A DNA stretch of 64,000 bases from Lepidostoma basale (GCA_022606425.2 JAHDVF020001236.1:41339-105338), one strand, 5' to 3'; positions 1-10,450 are shown, counted from the first letter of the stretch. The notes: generated by a model from the sequence alone, not told the origin. Translations and numbers: made by a program.

Positions 1-289
1 AATTTGAATTTTTTAAGTTATACATTTTTTTAACATTGTAAAAAATAATTATCAACATATAATAATAATAAAACATTGAGATTAACTATCTAACCCGGTA
101 CTGTGAGCATTCTATTTTATTAAGAGCACCATCATCTACTACGCATATTGAAAAATATACATTTATTTTTTATTTTTAAGGCGTTAACACAGTGGAATTC
201 CATTGAATCTTGGAATATAAAGAACGACACTCTTTTAATTCCACTTTAATTAATTAAATATTTGTAAAGAATCAAAATATCAAACACAA
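1..289. other. AT-rich non-coding sequence with a fold-back border motif
   Basis: No gene is seen. Around 180-199 the sequence GGCGTTAACACAGTGGAATT matches a motif that recurs at the borders of ribozyme-bearing repeats (about 4900, 32345, 56320, 62405). It is probably the remaining edge of such a repeat. Confidence 0.4.
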
Positions 290-935
290 CATATTTGGAA
301 AGTAACTTCCATCCGAAATCAGTAAGCGTCGATGGGTTGGCTCTTGAAGTGGTACAGGAATACACATATCTTAGCGAAATCATACAACTAGATAGAAACA
401 ATTTCGAGAAAGAAGCCCGAAGAATTCAATTGGTCGGGCGGCCTTTGGAAAATTACGTCATGTTCTCACTGCTAAAATACCACATTCATCAAGACTAAAG
501 CCTTCAACCAGTACGTCTTGCCAGTTATGATGTACGGAGCCGAGACGTGGACACTGACAAAAGGTCTAGTCCATAGATTCAAGGTCGCCCAACGCGCCAT
601 GGAAAGAGACAGATTCAGAAACGAATTTATTCGACAGCAAACTAAGGTGACTGAGGTGGCTCTGAGGATAGGCGGGCTGAGGTGGCGGTGGGCTGGCCAT
701 ATCTGTCGGAGAACCGACAGCCGATGGGGAAGACGGGTTTTTGGAGTGGAGACCGCGTACAGGATTTTGTAGAGTTGGACATCATCCTGCTCGTGGACCG
801 ACGATCTGAAAAGGAATGCTGGACTTGGATATATGGGAGCGGCAATGGATAGGGGGCGGTGACGTGCTTTCGGATAGGCCTACGTTCAGCAGTGGTTGAC
901 AGACGTCTGATCAAGACCTCCATCCTTTTAAATAA
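290..935 (+). mobile_element. LINE-E: degraded non-LTR retrotransposon 3' end
   Basis: Broken frames encode the region C-terminal to a reverse transcriptase. A YTYLSEII-like stretch lies near 360-390. A segment from about 518 contains MYGAETWTLTKG followed by WRWAGHICRRTD, the usual order in this class of LINE. Near 880-900 a frame-shifted AYVQQW motif marks the end of ORF2 and is followed by an AAATAAATAAAT tail. Several frameshifts and stops show it is dead and fairly old. The clade is not assigned. A second fragment of the same type is at 27113-27245. Confidence 0.75.
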
Positions 936-1072
936 ATAAATAACATGCTGTGTTTGATGTTCTTATTCCATAAAAATATTTTGTAAATAAAAGTGAAATA
1001 TAAACAGTGTTGTTCATTCTATTATATATTATAAAAATAATATTACTCTTGTGTAATTTTTTTTTTCTCTAG

Positions 1073-1130
1073 TATTAAGTCCTAATGATGTACTTAAGGA
1101 TGCCAACAAACTGAACTTGTGGTTTGGAAG
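1073..1130 (+). CDS. Candidate internal host exon (18 codons)
   Basis: A 14-base pyrimidine tract ending in CTCTAG precedes 58 bases that are open in only one frame, and GTAATG follows as a possible donor. The open frame reads LSPNDVLKDANKLNLWFG with two extra bases on each side. I do not recognise the protein. The exon would end with two bases of a codon, whereas the exon at 34481 needs one base from its predecessor, so the two cannot be directly consecutive. It could be an exon of another gene or a chance open stretch. Confidence 0.3.
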
Positions 1131-1499
1131 GTAATGAACGTACGTAAAGTTTATTATGTGCTGATTAATGAAATTCATTATTCCATGCAATCATTTCGTC
1201 AATACCGCATGAGCCCGAATTCAATGTAAATAGTGATGGGTAAACAATCGAAAAGTTATAATTTATAACTCGTATAAATCAACATATTATAATCGATGTC
1301 GTAAGTTTATGATTTTTCACAAACTTATGTCTTTAATTTATTATTTTAGGAACGATAATTTACGAGTATTTTAAAAATTGTATAATATTACAAATTCTCA
1401 TTTTTTTAGAAGTTTTATTATATTTAATGGGAGTAAGATGAGTAATAAAATTCATTTGATGTCACATTTGATTATAATCAAAAATTATTTGGCTAATAA
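1131..1499. other. AT-rich non-coding sequence
   Basis: No gene is seen. At about 1400-1440 the sequence resembles the outer border of the family A ribozyme repeats (AGAAGTTTTATTATATTTAA), in inverted orientation relative to their core, but the core itself is absent. Confidence 0.4.
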
Positions 1500-2010
1500 T
1501 AAACTGGCTGAATGTGAAAGAGAAAATGATCTTCAGGACCTTCTTAATCTTGTTGACAAGTCCGGTGAAAGATTGGGGCTAACAATAAATTTCAGTATAA
1601 GCAAAAGGAAGACATTCGGAACGCTTAATTTACAGTGGATCAGTATTGCATTTGAATGGCCGTAACGTTGAAAGGGTGGAGAAAATTAAATATCTCTGCA
1701 GCATACTAACGCAATCTCTTGACCCAGATGTAGAGATAAAATGCAGAATTGAGGCATCAATAGCTACATTGAAAACAATGAAATCACTCTTCTGCAACGA
1801 TAACATAAATTTGAAACTCTGCTAGAGAACGATTAAATACTATGTGTGGTCAGTTTTATTGTATGGATGTGAAACGTGGAACTTAAAAGTCAACTAAATG
1901 AACAGACTTAAAGCAAAGCAAGCTCTATCGCCGAATGCTCCAAAACTCCTTGGACAGACATGGTTACATATACCGAAGTTCTGAGGCGAGCTAGAGTTTT
2001 TACAGTTCCA
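1500..2010 (+). mobile_element. LINE-C: degraded reverse transcriptase fragment
   Basis: The sequence matches the copy at 27769-28408 along most of its length (shared blocks include the CAGTATTGCATTTGAA region and the region encoding YVWSVLLYGCE). Short readable pieces include ERENDLQDLLNLVDKSGERL and LLYGCETWNLKVN. There are many stops and frameshifts, so it is older than the 27.8-kb copy. It ends before the usual 3' tail of the family. Confidence 0.75.
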
Positions 2011-2657
2011 AAAAGTTTCTACAGCCGACCGCATTATAATTCCCGGACTTCCATTCCTCAGGTCTGACTCGCAACAATTGTAGATCCTTCAGAACACCGT
2101 CGAAACAACGAAGTCGGAAAGCATAATCTGAACACCATAAATTGATTAATTTTATCGATCTCCAATTAATTCGATTAATCATTTTGACGATAGTAGGTTT
2201 CCCCTCACTAAAGGCACATTCACGTCATTTGTACGGTGGTTGTATTAATTACCTACGAGCGTGCAGTTCGTGTTCTGGTTAACGTATGCATATATTGGAG
2301 TTATACAAACAAAGGCTCATTTGTTTGTCGACCTGGGATGGTGCGAGCTGAAGTATTTTTAGAAATCAATAAATAAGTATTAACTTTTATACAAGAAAAT
2401 TATCAGCAGTATTTTGAATATTGAGGAGGCTTCTAGGTGGACGTCGTGCGTCTGGTGTTCCATTCAGAAGCATGTATGGAATACCAAATGGATGGCATCT
2501 ACCAGGGAGAAACCCAAAATGCTAGAAAAATAGCCGGAATTCAGCATTATAATAGGAGAATCCTATAATTAAAGATTCTTAAGTCTACAACAAGTTTAAA
2601 AATAAAAATATAGACTTTTTTATTGATTTGACTCTACTTTATATAATATTTTATATT
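2011..2657. other. No gene recognised
   Basis: AT-rich sequence without a supported gene. A slightly GC-richer patch at 2425-2530 could be an old transposon piece, but I cannot match it to another copy in the window. Confidence 0.3.
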
Positions 2658-3948
2658 ACTACAAATTAACAAAGATCCTTGCGAGAATTATATTGAGGAG
2701 AATGACTAGTGCACTCGAGGAAGGTATGCGAGAGGAACAAGCTGGCTTCCGAAGTGGCCGGTCTTGCGTTGAGCACATAAATACACTCCGCATCATAATT
2801 AAGGAGGCCTCTGAATGGCAGTACAGCATGTACCTAACGTTCGTCGACTTTGGAAAGGCCTTTGATACATTATCGTGGACTTCAATCTGGTCAACTCTCA
2901 TCCGCAAAGGAGTCCCACGGAAGATTGTGAATGTCATCAAGGCAATGCATGACGGTTGTTCTTGTCGTGTAGTGCACCAGGGCAAACTCTCCGAGGCCAT
3001 CAAACTGAGTGCTGGAGTGCGACAGCGATGTCTTCTATCACCCCTTCTCTTCATAGTGGTGCTGGAGGATGTGTTGCGCCGTTCTTTTGACGGTCCTCGT
3101 GGCATTCCATGGATACGTGATACCCAGTTGGAGGATGACCTCTGTTTGCTTTCGATGAACTGGGTGGATGCAGAGCGGAAGCTTAGTAGACTTCACGAGG
3201 AAGCGGCAAAAGTAGGTCTCAAGATTAACATGTCCAAGGCAGTGGACCTACGAGTGTCCACAAATGATTCCACCCCAATCTTGCTCCACGGCGTCCCCCT
3301 CATGACCACGACCAGCTTCTGCTACCTCGGTAGTATGATAGCGGGCTCGGGAGGTACGGAGGAAGATGTAGCCAGCACACTTAAAAAGGCAAGGGGAGCT
3401 TTCGTTATGCTTCGCCCTGTATGGTGCTCCGGTATCATTTCAAGAAAACTCAAGCTCCAAATATTCAGCAGAAGCGTTAAAAGCGTACTGCATCTCACAT
3501 CCGTACGATGTGAGACTTGGAAGTCTACCGCGGACGTTATTGGTAAACTCCAGGTGTTTATAAATAGGTGCCTTTGCTCAATATTCAAAATCTATCGGCC
3601 CCAAACAGTGTCAAATGCCGCTCTCTGGACTATGGCAGGCGAAAAGCCAATTAGAGAACAGGTCGCTAGATGCAAATGGCAGTGGATCGGTCACACTCTG
3701 AGACGGAACCCAGCCTGCATCGCTCAGGGTGCACTAGATTGGTCCCCTATGGGGGGAAAGAGAAAGCAAGGCAGACCTAGAGCCACCTGGAGAAGAACCC
3801 TGCAGGACGAGGTTAAGGCGGCAGGCCTCACTTGGGATGATGCTAGGCATCAGGCATGCGATAGAGTCGGGTGGAGAAGGTTCCTTGAGGCCCTATGCAC
3901 CACGGAGGTGTGACAGGCCAAAAAGAAGAAGAAGACTACAAATTAACA
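2658..3948 (+). mobile_element. LINE-B: 5'-truncated insertion with 14-bp target duplication
   Basis: The element occupies 2672-3934 and is flanked by a perfect 14-base direct repeat, ACTACAAATTAACA, at 2658-2671 and 3935-3948. It is truncated inside the reverse transcriptase domain, as expected from incomplete target-primed reverse transcription, and ends in a GAA-repeat tail just after the stop codon. The open frame of more than 400 codons and the intact duplication make it one of the younger insertions here. Other copies lie at 7454-7905 (minus) and 49476-49741 (nested in LINE-A). Confidence 0.9.
2693..3913 (+). pseudogene. LINE-B reverse transcriptase, C-terminal part
   Basis: The open frame runs from the truncated 5' end of the element to the stop at 3911-3913; the first Met at 2693 is not a real start. 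It covers RT palm and thumb and the C-terminal domain. Visible motifs are EQAGFRSGRSCVEH, FVDFGKAFD (first catalytic Asp), GVRQRCLLSPLLF (usually GVRQGC), and near residue 143 QLEDDLCLLS where the Y/FADD box is expected. The expected Ala-Asp-Asp is altered and a few residues appear to be missing. The end has WQWIGHTLRR and GRPRATWRRTLQDE, typical of LINE C-termini. It is a fragment of an RNA-directed DNA polymerase for retrotransposition and is unlikely to be active. Confidence 0.85.
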
Positions 3949-4989
3949 TGATAAAATATGGTTTATCATTCAAAGAGATAATTTTACATTCAACTTTAGG
4001 CTTAAGCATATCAAAAATAATTGTAAACACTTTATTACGCTTTTACAAAACTTGATTATCTGTACCTTACAACTGATTTTAATTCAAACAAAACTCATTA
4101 ACAGTTTTATCATAATTTTTATCTTGGTGAAACTCTGCTTTAAGCGAACATTTTTAGTAGTTTTAAAAAACAAATAGTATATATGTGTTGCTTATTCTTT
4201 AAAATATCGCACCATAAAGAGTTTCATACGAACGTGAAAAGAGAATATAGATTTGCTAAATGTCATATGTTGACGCCGTTTAACATCTAGCAATTGAACT
4301 TTAAGCAGATATAATGTAAAATCGTAGTTATTATTATGTTTATAATTTTTAAATGGCATTCATCAAAAAAGCAATTATTTAACACAAAAGAGTAATCGGA
4401 TAATCGAGATTATTTTTAATCTAAATTTAAATTTAGTTCATTAATTATGTTAACCCATTGAGTTTACATGTAATTATTGAATAATGAAATTCAATTAATG
4501 AATTAGACAACGCCTTATTGTTAAACTGAATTAAAATTAGCGATTTACCAAGTTATAATTCATTTAGCATCGTAATTAATTGAATTTATTTTCCCAGGAA
4601 CGAAATGCTTCAAGGTGTCTTACAAGTTTATTAGTCGTTAAATTCGTACTCAAAATTAATAAATAGGGCGAAACTAAATTGATAGGAATCGAAAAAAAAC
4701 TCGGGTAGTTATTATGAATCTTTTTATAATTTACCCGATTTTAAGTTTTATAATAGTGGAATAGTCTAAGACATAGGTTTCCAAAAGAGACGATATCGTT
4801 CCTAAGGAGCGCTGGAGCCTTCCACGGGGGCGGTGAAGATTTCAGAGGCAATTGGTGGCAAATGAGTTTGTATTTAATTATTTTAATTTATTAAAAGTTA
4901 GGCGTCAACGTCATGAAATTCCGTTGTTAATTGTAATTTGAAAAACAAACTGTACATTTTCAGTTTTAGTTTGTTCAATATTTTTATAA
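3949..4989. other. AT-rich, no gene; short GC-richer patch and border motif
   Basis: No coding sequence is supported. A GC-richer patch at 4780-4870 may be a relic of a DNA transposon: its start reads GGTTTCCAAAAGAGACG, like the ends of some hAT-type elements. At 4898-4930 lies a diverged copy of the GGCGT..AAC..GAAATTCC border motif of the ribozyme repeats. Confidence 0.35.
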
Positions 4990-5293
4990 AATAATAAAAA
5001 TATTAAAAAACAAAACAAACAAAACAAAAACAAACAAACAATCACGCCGTTTCGCCGCAGGGGTAGGCAGAGAGAATGGACCGCCACACTACTCTATCCT
5101 GGCAAACCTCTCTAGCTTCCTCCACATTCATACAACGAGTCATACACGCACGTCGATTCCTCCGACTTCTAACATGACCAACCTTTAAAATTTGATTAAT
5201 TTGATCATGCCATGTTTTCCTCGGTCTGCCTCAACTTCGTAACCCATTTACATCATTAAAGTATACTTTCTTAACCATTCTTTCTCCATATTT
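4990..5293 (-). mobile_element. LINE-A1 3' end fragment
   Basis: The minus strand encodes the LINE-A C-terminus (GRPRKTWHD-like, then RNRRACMTRCMNVEEAR and RSILSAYPCG with small changes). Its 3' end is followed by a tail of GTTT units, seen on the plus strand as AAAC repeats at 4995-5040. It is 5'-truncated near 5293, where it abuts a family B ribozyme fold-back. Confidence 0.85.
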
Positions 5294-5329
5294 CTTTGAA
5301 AACGTTTATTTTCGAGAAATTCTGATTTA

Positions 5330-5560
5330 TTTTATTTATTAAAACCCGACAATATTTCAGAGGTTACCTCCATCTTCAGGTGTAAGTATATTACTTAGAT
5401 ATAAATTAAGAAAGACTCATTATAAATAGATTCAATATAATGACAGTCATAATATTGCTTCTATACATAATGAGTCTTTCTAAATTTATATTTTAGTAAT
5501 ATACTTAGACCTGAAGATGTAGATCACATCCGAAACATTGTCGTGTTTTAATATTTTTAT
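5330..5560. repeat. Family B fold-back with two hammerhead-like sequences
   Basis: Two inverted ribozyme-like cores (5344-5386 on minus, 5505-5548 on plus) face outward from a centre whose arms also match, for example AAGAAAGACTCATTAT at 5407-5422 against ATAATGAGTCTTTCTA. Each core has CTGAAGA followed by T and a hairpin. The minus copy ends GAAATATTGTC and the plus copy GAAACATTGTC. The plus copy has lost part of the GGAGG/CCTCC stem II. This is a relic of the same family as 35560 and 53204. Confidence 0.7.
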
Positions 5561-5865
5561 TATTATTTTATAAAGAAAAAATATGCAGTGTTGTGTTTCA
5601 AATTCCAATTAATAATTTTAACTTACTGTTATCGCGTAAACAAGTTTTATTTTTAACTTCGTATCCAGTATTCGTATACCTTATTTTGTCTTGTTAGTGA
5701 AAAGTCTTTGCAAAATGGTAAGCAAAGGCATGAATCACCCAATCAAGCATGTTTCCATAGATAGAGAGATAAACATAATTAATAAAAACAAAAACGTCTC
5801 TTCTCTTGAAGTTTAATTGTAATTTATGAGAATGGCATGTTTCGCCTTTTTTCTTAAAAAGACTA
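5561..5865. other. AT-rich; family A ribozyme relic at its end
   Basis: No gene is seen. At 5828-5865 the minus strand holds the GGCGAAACATGCC half of a family A ribozyme relic, directly next to the SINE at 5866. Confidence 0.35.
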
Positions 5866-6040
5866 ATACCAAAGATTTAAACCAATGATATTAGAATTTA
5901 TTTTACAATCTTCAACGTGAGCAGAAAATAGCTGATTATTATGAAGAAGGAATCTGGTCGTGTCCAGGCTCGAACCCAAGTCCCCTTGATCAGAAGCCAA
6001 GCGTTATATCCCCTAGACCACCACCCAATTAATCTAATGC
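5866..6040 (-). mobile_element. tRNA-derived SINE
   Basis: On the minus strand there is an A-box-like TGGTCTAGGGGATATAACG and a B-box-like GGTTCGAGCC in the right order and spacing for an internal RNA polymerase III promoter. About 95 bases of non-tRNA body follow (CCAGATTCCTTCTTCATAA, then TAAATTCTAATATCATTG), ending near CTTTGGTATTAGTC. The whole 170 bases match the plus-strand copy at 42362-42535, including the body, which shows that it is a dispersed element and not a decayed tRNA gene. Confidence 0.8.
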
Positions 6041-6770
6041 ATTATCTAATCTTATCTTATCTAATAATCTAATGCATTATCAAATGAGACATTGAATTTT
6101 ATTAGTATTAATTATTTAATATGTAGAACATCATTTTTCAAAAAAAAAAAAATTAAAGATAAAATGTTTAACAATATTCTAATATTTGGTATAAGAGTTT
6201 GCTAAAAAGGTTGGAAACCTATGGCCTAAGCGATCTCGGGCGATTATGTAAATTTTGCTATAAAGTTCGTTCGGTAACATTAACCTAATACCTAATAACC
6301 TAAAATTGTAGCTTTATTAAATCGTTTTAGTATCATCAAGGATATGTTAATATTGAAAATATTTTATCTTAAATAATTTTAGGGATTTTTTTTTAAACTT
6401 GTGGTATTGCTTTAAACACTTATTTCGTGAACAATGATACAAAACTCCGTGTTTAAAAATTAATTCCTCTGAAAACGTCTATATTCTGTAAGTTTTATAA
6501 TACTCGTATTTTGTGGGAAAGCCATGTTTATTATAACTAACTAACTAACTGGTTACTATATTTTATGAGTATACCAAATATGTCAAACCCAAAAAAATAT
6601 AATAATAGTTCTAGAAAATAAATAGTTGTATTGACTAAAACGCTGTTTATTACAATGGTAAAGGTTTACTAATTTCGAAAAGGTTTGATTAAATGATATT
6701 TGTAATGAATTAATAACACTGTTTAATCCACTTTTATTTACGAAATATTTTTACAGAATAAAAATATTAT
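6041..6770. other. AT-rich, no gene; short internal repeats
   Basis: No gene is supported. A short duplication of CTAATGCATTATC occurs at about 6037-6080. Near 6208-6245 the phrase GGTTGGAAACCTATGG resembles the end of hAT-like non-autonomous elements. Confidence 0.3.
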
Positions 6771-6822
6771 ATAAGACATATTACAGAAGTGACTTCCTCC
6801 ATCCTCAGGTATAAATATATAA
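6771..6822 (-). repeat. Family B ribozyme relic
   Basis: The minus strand carries CTGAGGA, T and GGAGG, then a hairpin with a decayed partner strand and GTAATATGTC in place of GAAACATGTC. The flanks match other family B copies (the sequence after 6840 includes an inverted piece with ACATGTTGTGT). Confidence 0.5.
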
Positions 6823-6929
6823 CCAAAACATGTTGTGTACACTATTTTTATTATGTAATTTTTTTTATAAATAAAAGTGGATTAAATAGACTGATTTATT
6901 ACGTAGAGCCAATGCAAATAGAGAACTGT

Positions 6930-7205
6930 TCACCACTGTTAAGCTCCCTAAAATATCATCTTTTGGCCATGTAATATGAGGCAACAAATATACCGAACTT
7001 CAGCTTTTCATGAAGGGGAAGATCGAAAGCCTCAGAGGGGTCGGCAGAAGACAGCTCTCCTGGCTTCGAAACATCCGAGAATGGACCGGCGTCAGAACTG
7101 TTGGGGAGCTGTTTCGTACCGCTCAGAACAGGGAAGCTTTCTCCCAAATAATCGTCAGCGTCGGGGCACCCGGCAGGACACGTGGACACACATCAACATT
7201 AATAA
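6930..7205 (+). mobile_element. LINE-C 3' end fragment
   Basis: It encodes GKIESLRGVGRRQLSWLRN followed by REWTGVRTVGELFRTAQNRE, matching the C-terminus of the LINE-C copy at 27769-28408. The end reads GTCGGGGCACCCGGCAGGAC, equivalent to the GTTGGGGGACCCGACAGGGC end of the family. It is 5'-truncated and disrupted upstream of 6960. A fold-back border motif follows at 7218-7245. Confidence 0.7.
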
Positions 7206-7453
7206 TTAAATTTCAAACTCAAATGGAACTCCACAGTATTAACGCCTTATTCTTCAATAAATTGAAGATATAAGACCTTTATCATCAAGAAAATCAAATG
7301 AATAGTAATAATACAGGGTAAGTAAGCTTGCAAGAGCCATCTCAATCCATTCGTATTAGCATCCAGCTGACCTAACAAACTAAACTAAAATATGATCTAC
7401 CAAACTAAACTTACCAGTTTTCTTAACTTAAATAAGCTGGAAAATAGATAAAT

Positions 7454-7905
7454 CTTCTTCGTCTTCTCTTTGTCTTATCACACCTCCGTGGTGCATAGGG
7501 TCTCAAGGAACCTTCTCCACCCGACTCTATTGCATGCCTGATGCCTAACATCATCCCAAGTGAGACTTGCTGCTTTAACTTCGTCTTACAGGGTTATTCT
7601 TCAGGTGGTTCTAGGTCTGCCTCGCTGCCTCTTTCCCCCCATAGGGAAATTTAGTGAAGGTACCCTAATAAGGTACCTTAAGGTAAGGAAATTAAGTGAA
7701 AGTGGACCAGTCTAGTCCACCCTGAGCGATGCAGGCTGGATTGCGTCTCAGAGTGTGACCAATTCACTACCATTTGCGTTTATCGACTTGTTCTCTAATT
7801 GGCTTTTCGCCTGCCATGGTCCAGAGAACGGCATTTGACACTGTTTGGGGCTAATAGATCTTGAATATTGAGCAAAGGCACCTGGAGTTTTCCACGTGGA
7901 ATATA
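7454..7905 (-). mobile_element. LINE-B 3' end fragment
   Basis: The minus strand matches the last 400 bases of the insertion at 2672-3934, including the region for GRPR-TWRR and the CACCACGGAGGTGTG end followed by an AAG-rich tail. It is interrupted at about 7650-7712 by about 60 unmatched bases rich in AAGGTACC-like repeats. It is 5'-truncated near 7905 with no clear target duplication. Confidence 0.8.
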
Positions 7906-8999
7906 AATAATAATGACTAGTAATTGTTTTACTTGATGATTTGATAAGGTATTAAATAAATTGATGAAGGGCGTCTTGTAGATAAATCGTAATAAAGAAA
8001 TCTATATTTTTCTTCTATATTCGCCTTCACATTGTGTACCTAGTGGATTCATATTTGAAAAAATAAAACTGTAATCAGTTTAACAGCATTTTATTTCACT
8101 TTTCACAGACATGTTAAAAAGGCCATATGTTATAGCCGAAACATGTCTGTGATAATCGAAATACAGTGTTGTAATGCTAAGTGCAATTATACTTATTCAA
8201 ATCTACGTTTGTTTGTATTTGAAACGTTTTAAGATAAATATTTAAATTAAATAGTCCATTGTTTTGGCCGAAACACTATGTTACTTTAACATCATTAACT
8301 GTTAAATTTAAAAAAAACTTTGTTTACGTCGCGAAAAATACAAAATAAAAATATAAATTACGATACATAAACAAAGGTTTCTTATTTATCAGTTACATTT
8401 TAATTTATGAAATGTCATAATATTTATATAATATATACCAATAGTATTACACTGAAGTTTAACGTGTCTATGATTGTAATAATAAATTGTATCATAACGT
8501 AGGGGATTTAACCCTTGGTATTAAAACAAGGAATAGAGTATTCCGGCTAAGCTTTTAAGCATGAATATGGGACAGAGTACTTTGTTACGTCCAATAATAG
8601 ACATTGATAATTTCACAAGGCTTAGGATAACCCCTTTGAATTAAACTTACATCCCCACAGTTATTAAATATTTGTATTAAAATCTTATAATTTGAGCAGT
8701 TTCTCAAGTAAATCAGGTGGCCTAAAGTTTCAGACATGTTTGGATAACAAGTAAAACTTTCCTCGCCTTCAAATAGGCATAGACAGAAGAAAGTTTATAA
8801 ATAGCGTGAAAAGTTTGTAACAATCAAATTTGAATTACAAATGCCTTAGTTAATTCAAATAAATACTTGTTGTTTTTCCTTAATACTTTTTTAAGTGTGG
8901 TTTAACGATTTATCTTTAACAATGATTGGATTAAAAACTGTAAATTCATTAATTAACAAAAAAATGTAGTACTACATACGAGTATATTTTTTTTTATGG
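7906..8999. other. No gene; relics of ribozyme-type fold-backs
   Basis: At 8098-8155 a fold-back has arms TCACAGACATGTT and AACATGTCTGTGA with a GCCGAAACATGTC half-core (family F-like). At 8258-8285 is the box GTTTTGGCCGAAACACTATG, which recurs upstream of family D ribozymes (15712, 29437, 54855) and inverted at 21826. At 8330 a GTCGCG end piece of family D follows. The remainder to 9000 is AT-rich with nothing supported. Confidence 0.5.
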
Positions 9000-9172
9000 A
9001 ATAACATGTTTCCCCCTTCTAAGGCATTATCAAATGTAGATAGAATCAAGAGCGGGATCGTTTATATACCCGAGTTAGTGTAACAGAAAATGGTTAGTAT
9101 ATAAAAGATCCCGCATTTGATTCTCACTACATTTGATAATGCCTTAGAAGGGCGAAACATGTCATTTCATAA
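9000..9172. repeat. Family A fold-back with paired ribozyme-like cores
   Basis: A palindromic unit with outer arms of about 40 bases and further inner pairing (GCGGGATC against GATCCCGC). The plus-strand core at 9133-9163 reads TTGATAA, extra T, GCCTT, loop AGA, AGGGC, then GAAACATGTC. The minus-strand core at 9004-9035 is the same except that the last stem base before GAAAC is changed. The core is CTGANGA-like but has C3 to T and G8 to A changes, so cleavage is doubtful. Other copies are at 18301-18455, 24903-25010, 40978-41145 and 61395-61570. Confidence 0.7.
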
Positions 9173-9301
9173 AAAAACTAACCTACCCACCTACAAACAT
9201 TTTAATTCTTACCGAATGGAATACAATAAATGATTTCATTATAAATAATAATTAAATAAAACGATGTTTTTTAACTACTTCCACTTTTGTCTTTATTTAG
9301 A

Positions 9302-9342
9302 CAGCGACCGGTTTCGCCAGGCTCGCTGGCATCGACAGACTG
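9302..9342 (-). ncRNA. Family C hammerhead-like sequence (left arm)
   Basis: Mirror copy of the one at 10297-10337, read on the minus strand: CAGT, then CTGTCGA, one extra T, GCCAG hairpin CTGGC, GAAACCGGTC, then GCTG pairing with CAGT. The core differs from CTGANGA at position A6 (T here). Confidence 0.6.
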
Positions 9343-10296
9343 GTAACACTATTGTAAACTTAGTCCTTTATATACATACAGATCAGGGGTAGTAAACATG
9401 ATTCTATACAAAAATAATCTTCAAATATTTATGTAAAATTTTTCTGAATTTAACTATTGGTATTACAGGTATTCTTGGAGGTTCGTGTTTAATACAATGG
9501 GTTTTAATTTTTATTATCTCTTACATATTCATATATAATTTTTGAAAAAATGGTAATTTTGTTTAAATTTTTACTGAATTTAAATATTATATGTTATAGT
9601 TCTTGGTCCGTAAGGTTGGCCGCGCCTTATTCGGTTTTCCCAATCCATATAGCTGCTAGGGTCTAGAATCAATCAAAAACACATTTTGGGCAGTAATCGA
9701 TTCCAGGAATATTTTTTATTTCTTTATATGGGGTATAGCAACGGGGAGTGCACAAACAGTATTTGGTCATTAAGAACTACTTGGTCAGGGGTATTGTGTT
9801 TTAGCCTATTTATTTCTAGAATTTCTAATTTGTTTAGTTTTTGACTTTTTGGGCATTTATGCAAGATTTTAGCGTAATACTGTTTGTGCACTCCCCGTTG
9901 CTATACCCCATATAAAGAAATAAAAAATATTCCTGGAATCGATTACTGCCCAAAATGTGTTTTTGATTGATTCTAGACCCTAGCAGCTATATGGATTGGG
10001 AAAACCGAATAAGGCGCGGCCAACCTTACGGACCAAGAACTATAACATATAATATTTAAATTCAGTAAAAATTTAAACAAAATTACCATTTTTTCAAAAA
10101 TTATATATGAATATGTAAGAGATAATAAAAATTAAAACCCATTGTATTAAACACGAACCTCCAAGAATACCTGTAATACCAATAGTTAAATTCAGAAAAA
10201 TTTTACATAAATATTTGAAGATTATTTTTGTATAGAATCATGTTTACCACCCCTGATCTGTATGTATATAAAGGACTAAGTTTACAATAGTGTTAC

Positions 10297-10337
10297 CAGT
10301 CTGTCGATGCCAGCGAGCCTGGCGAAACCGGTCGCTG
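10297..10337 (+). ncRNA. Family C hammerhead-like sequence (right arm)
   Basis: Stem I is CAGT at 10297-10300 against GCTG at 10334-10337. The core CTGTCGA is at 10301-10307, an extra T at 10308, stem II GCCAG/CTGGC with loop CGAGC at 10309-10323, GAAAC at 10324-10328 and the cleavage-site-like GTC at 10331-10333. Stem III would be the palindrome ACCGGT, which is too short to fold alone but can pair between two molecules, as known for small hammerhead variants of Penelope-like elements. The A6 position is T in all copies here, so activity is uncertain. Confidence 0.6.
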
Positions 10338-10450
10338 TCTAAATAAAGACAAAAGTGGAAGTAGTTAAAAAACATCGTTTTATTTAATTATTATTTAAAA
10401 TGAACTTCCATCAAGAGATTTCAGTAAAATCATTTGATTTCATTATAAAT

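Larger units (their letters stand above)
9231..10450. mobile_element. Family C element: large palindrome with terminal ribozymes
   Basis: Two inverted arms, 9243-9763 and 9876-10396, are each 521 bases with no length difference; I found a single mismatch. The spacer is 112 bases. Beyond the right arm is a short unique tail ending in CTTCCATCAAGAGATTTCAG, then about 14 bases. A 16-base direct repeat, TGATTTCATTATAAAT, at 9231-9246 and 10435-10450 flanks the unit as a target duplication. Each outer arm end holds a hammerhead-like core. No long open frame exists in the arms. I infer a non-autonomous Penelope-like or retrozyme-like fold-back; partial relatives are at 42190-42240, 57745-57850 and 59505-59615. 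Confidence 0.85.

Noticed and set aside
5866..6040. Functional tRNA gene
   Set aside because: A and B boxes are present but no cloverleaf closes with a 7-base acceptor stem, and the non-tRNA body is shared with another copy.
9243..10396. Large palindrome as an assembly artefact
   Set aside because: Not excluded, but the 16-base target duplication, the spacer, and matching partial copies at 57.8 and 59.5 kb favour a real element.
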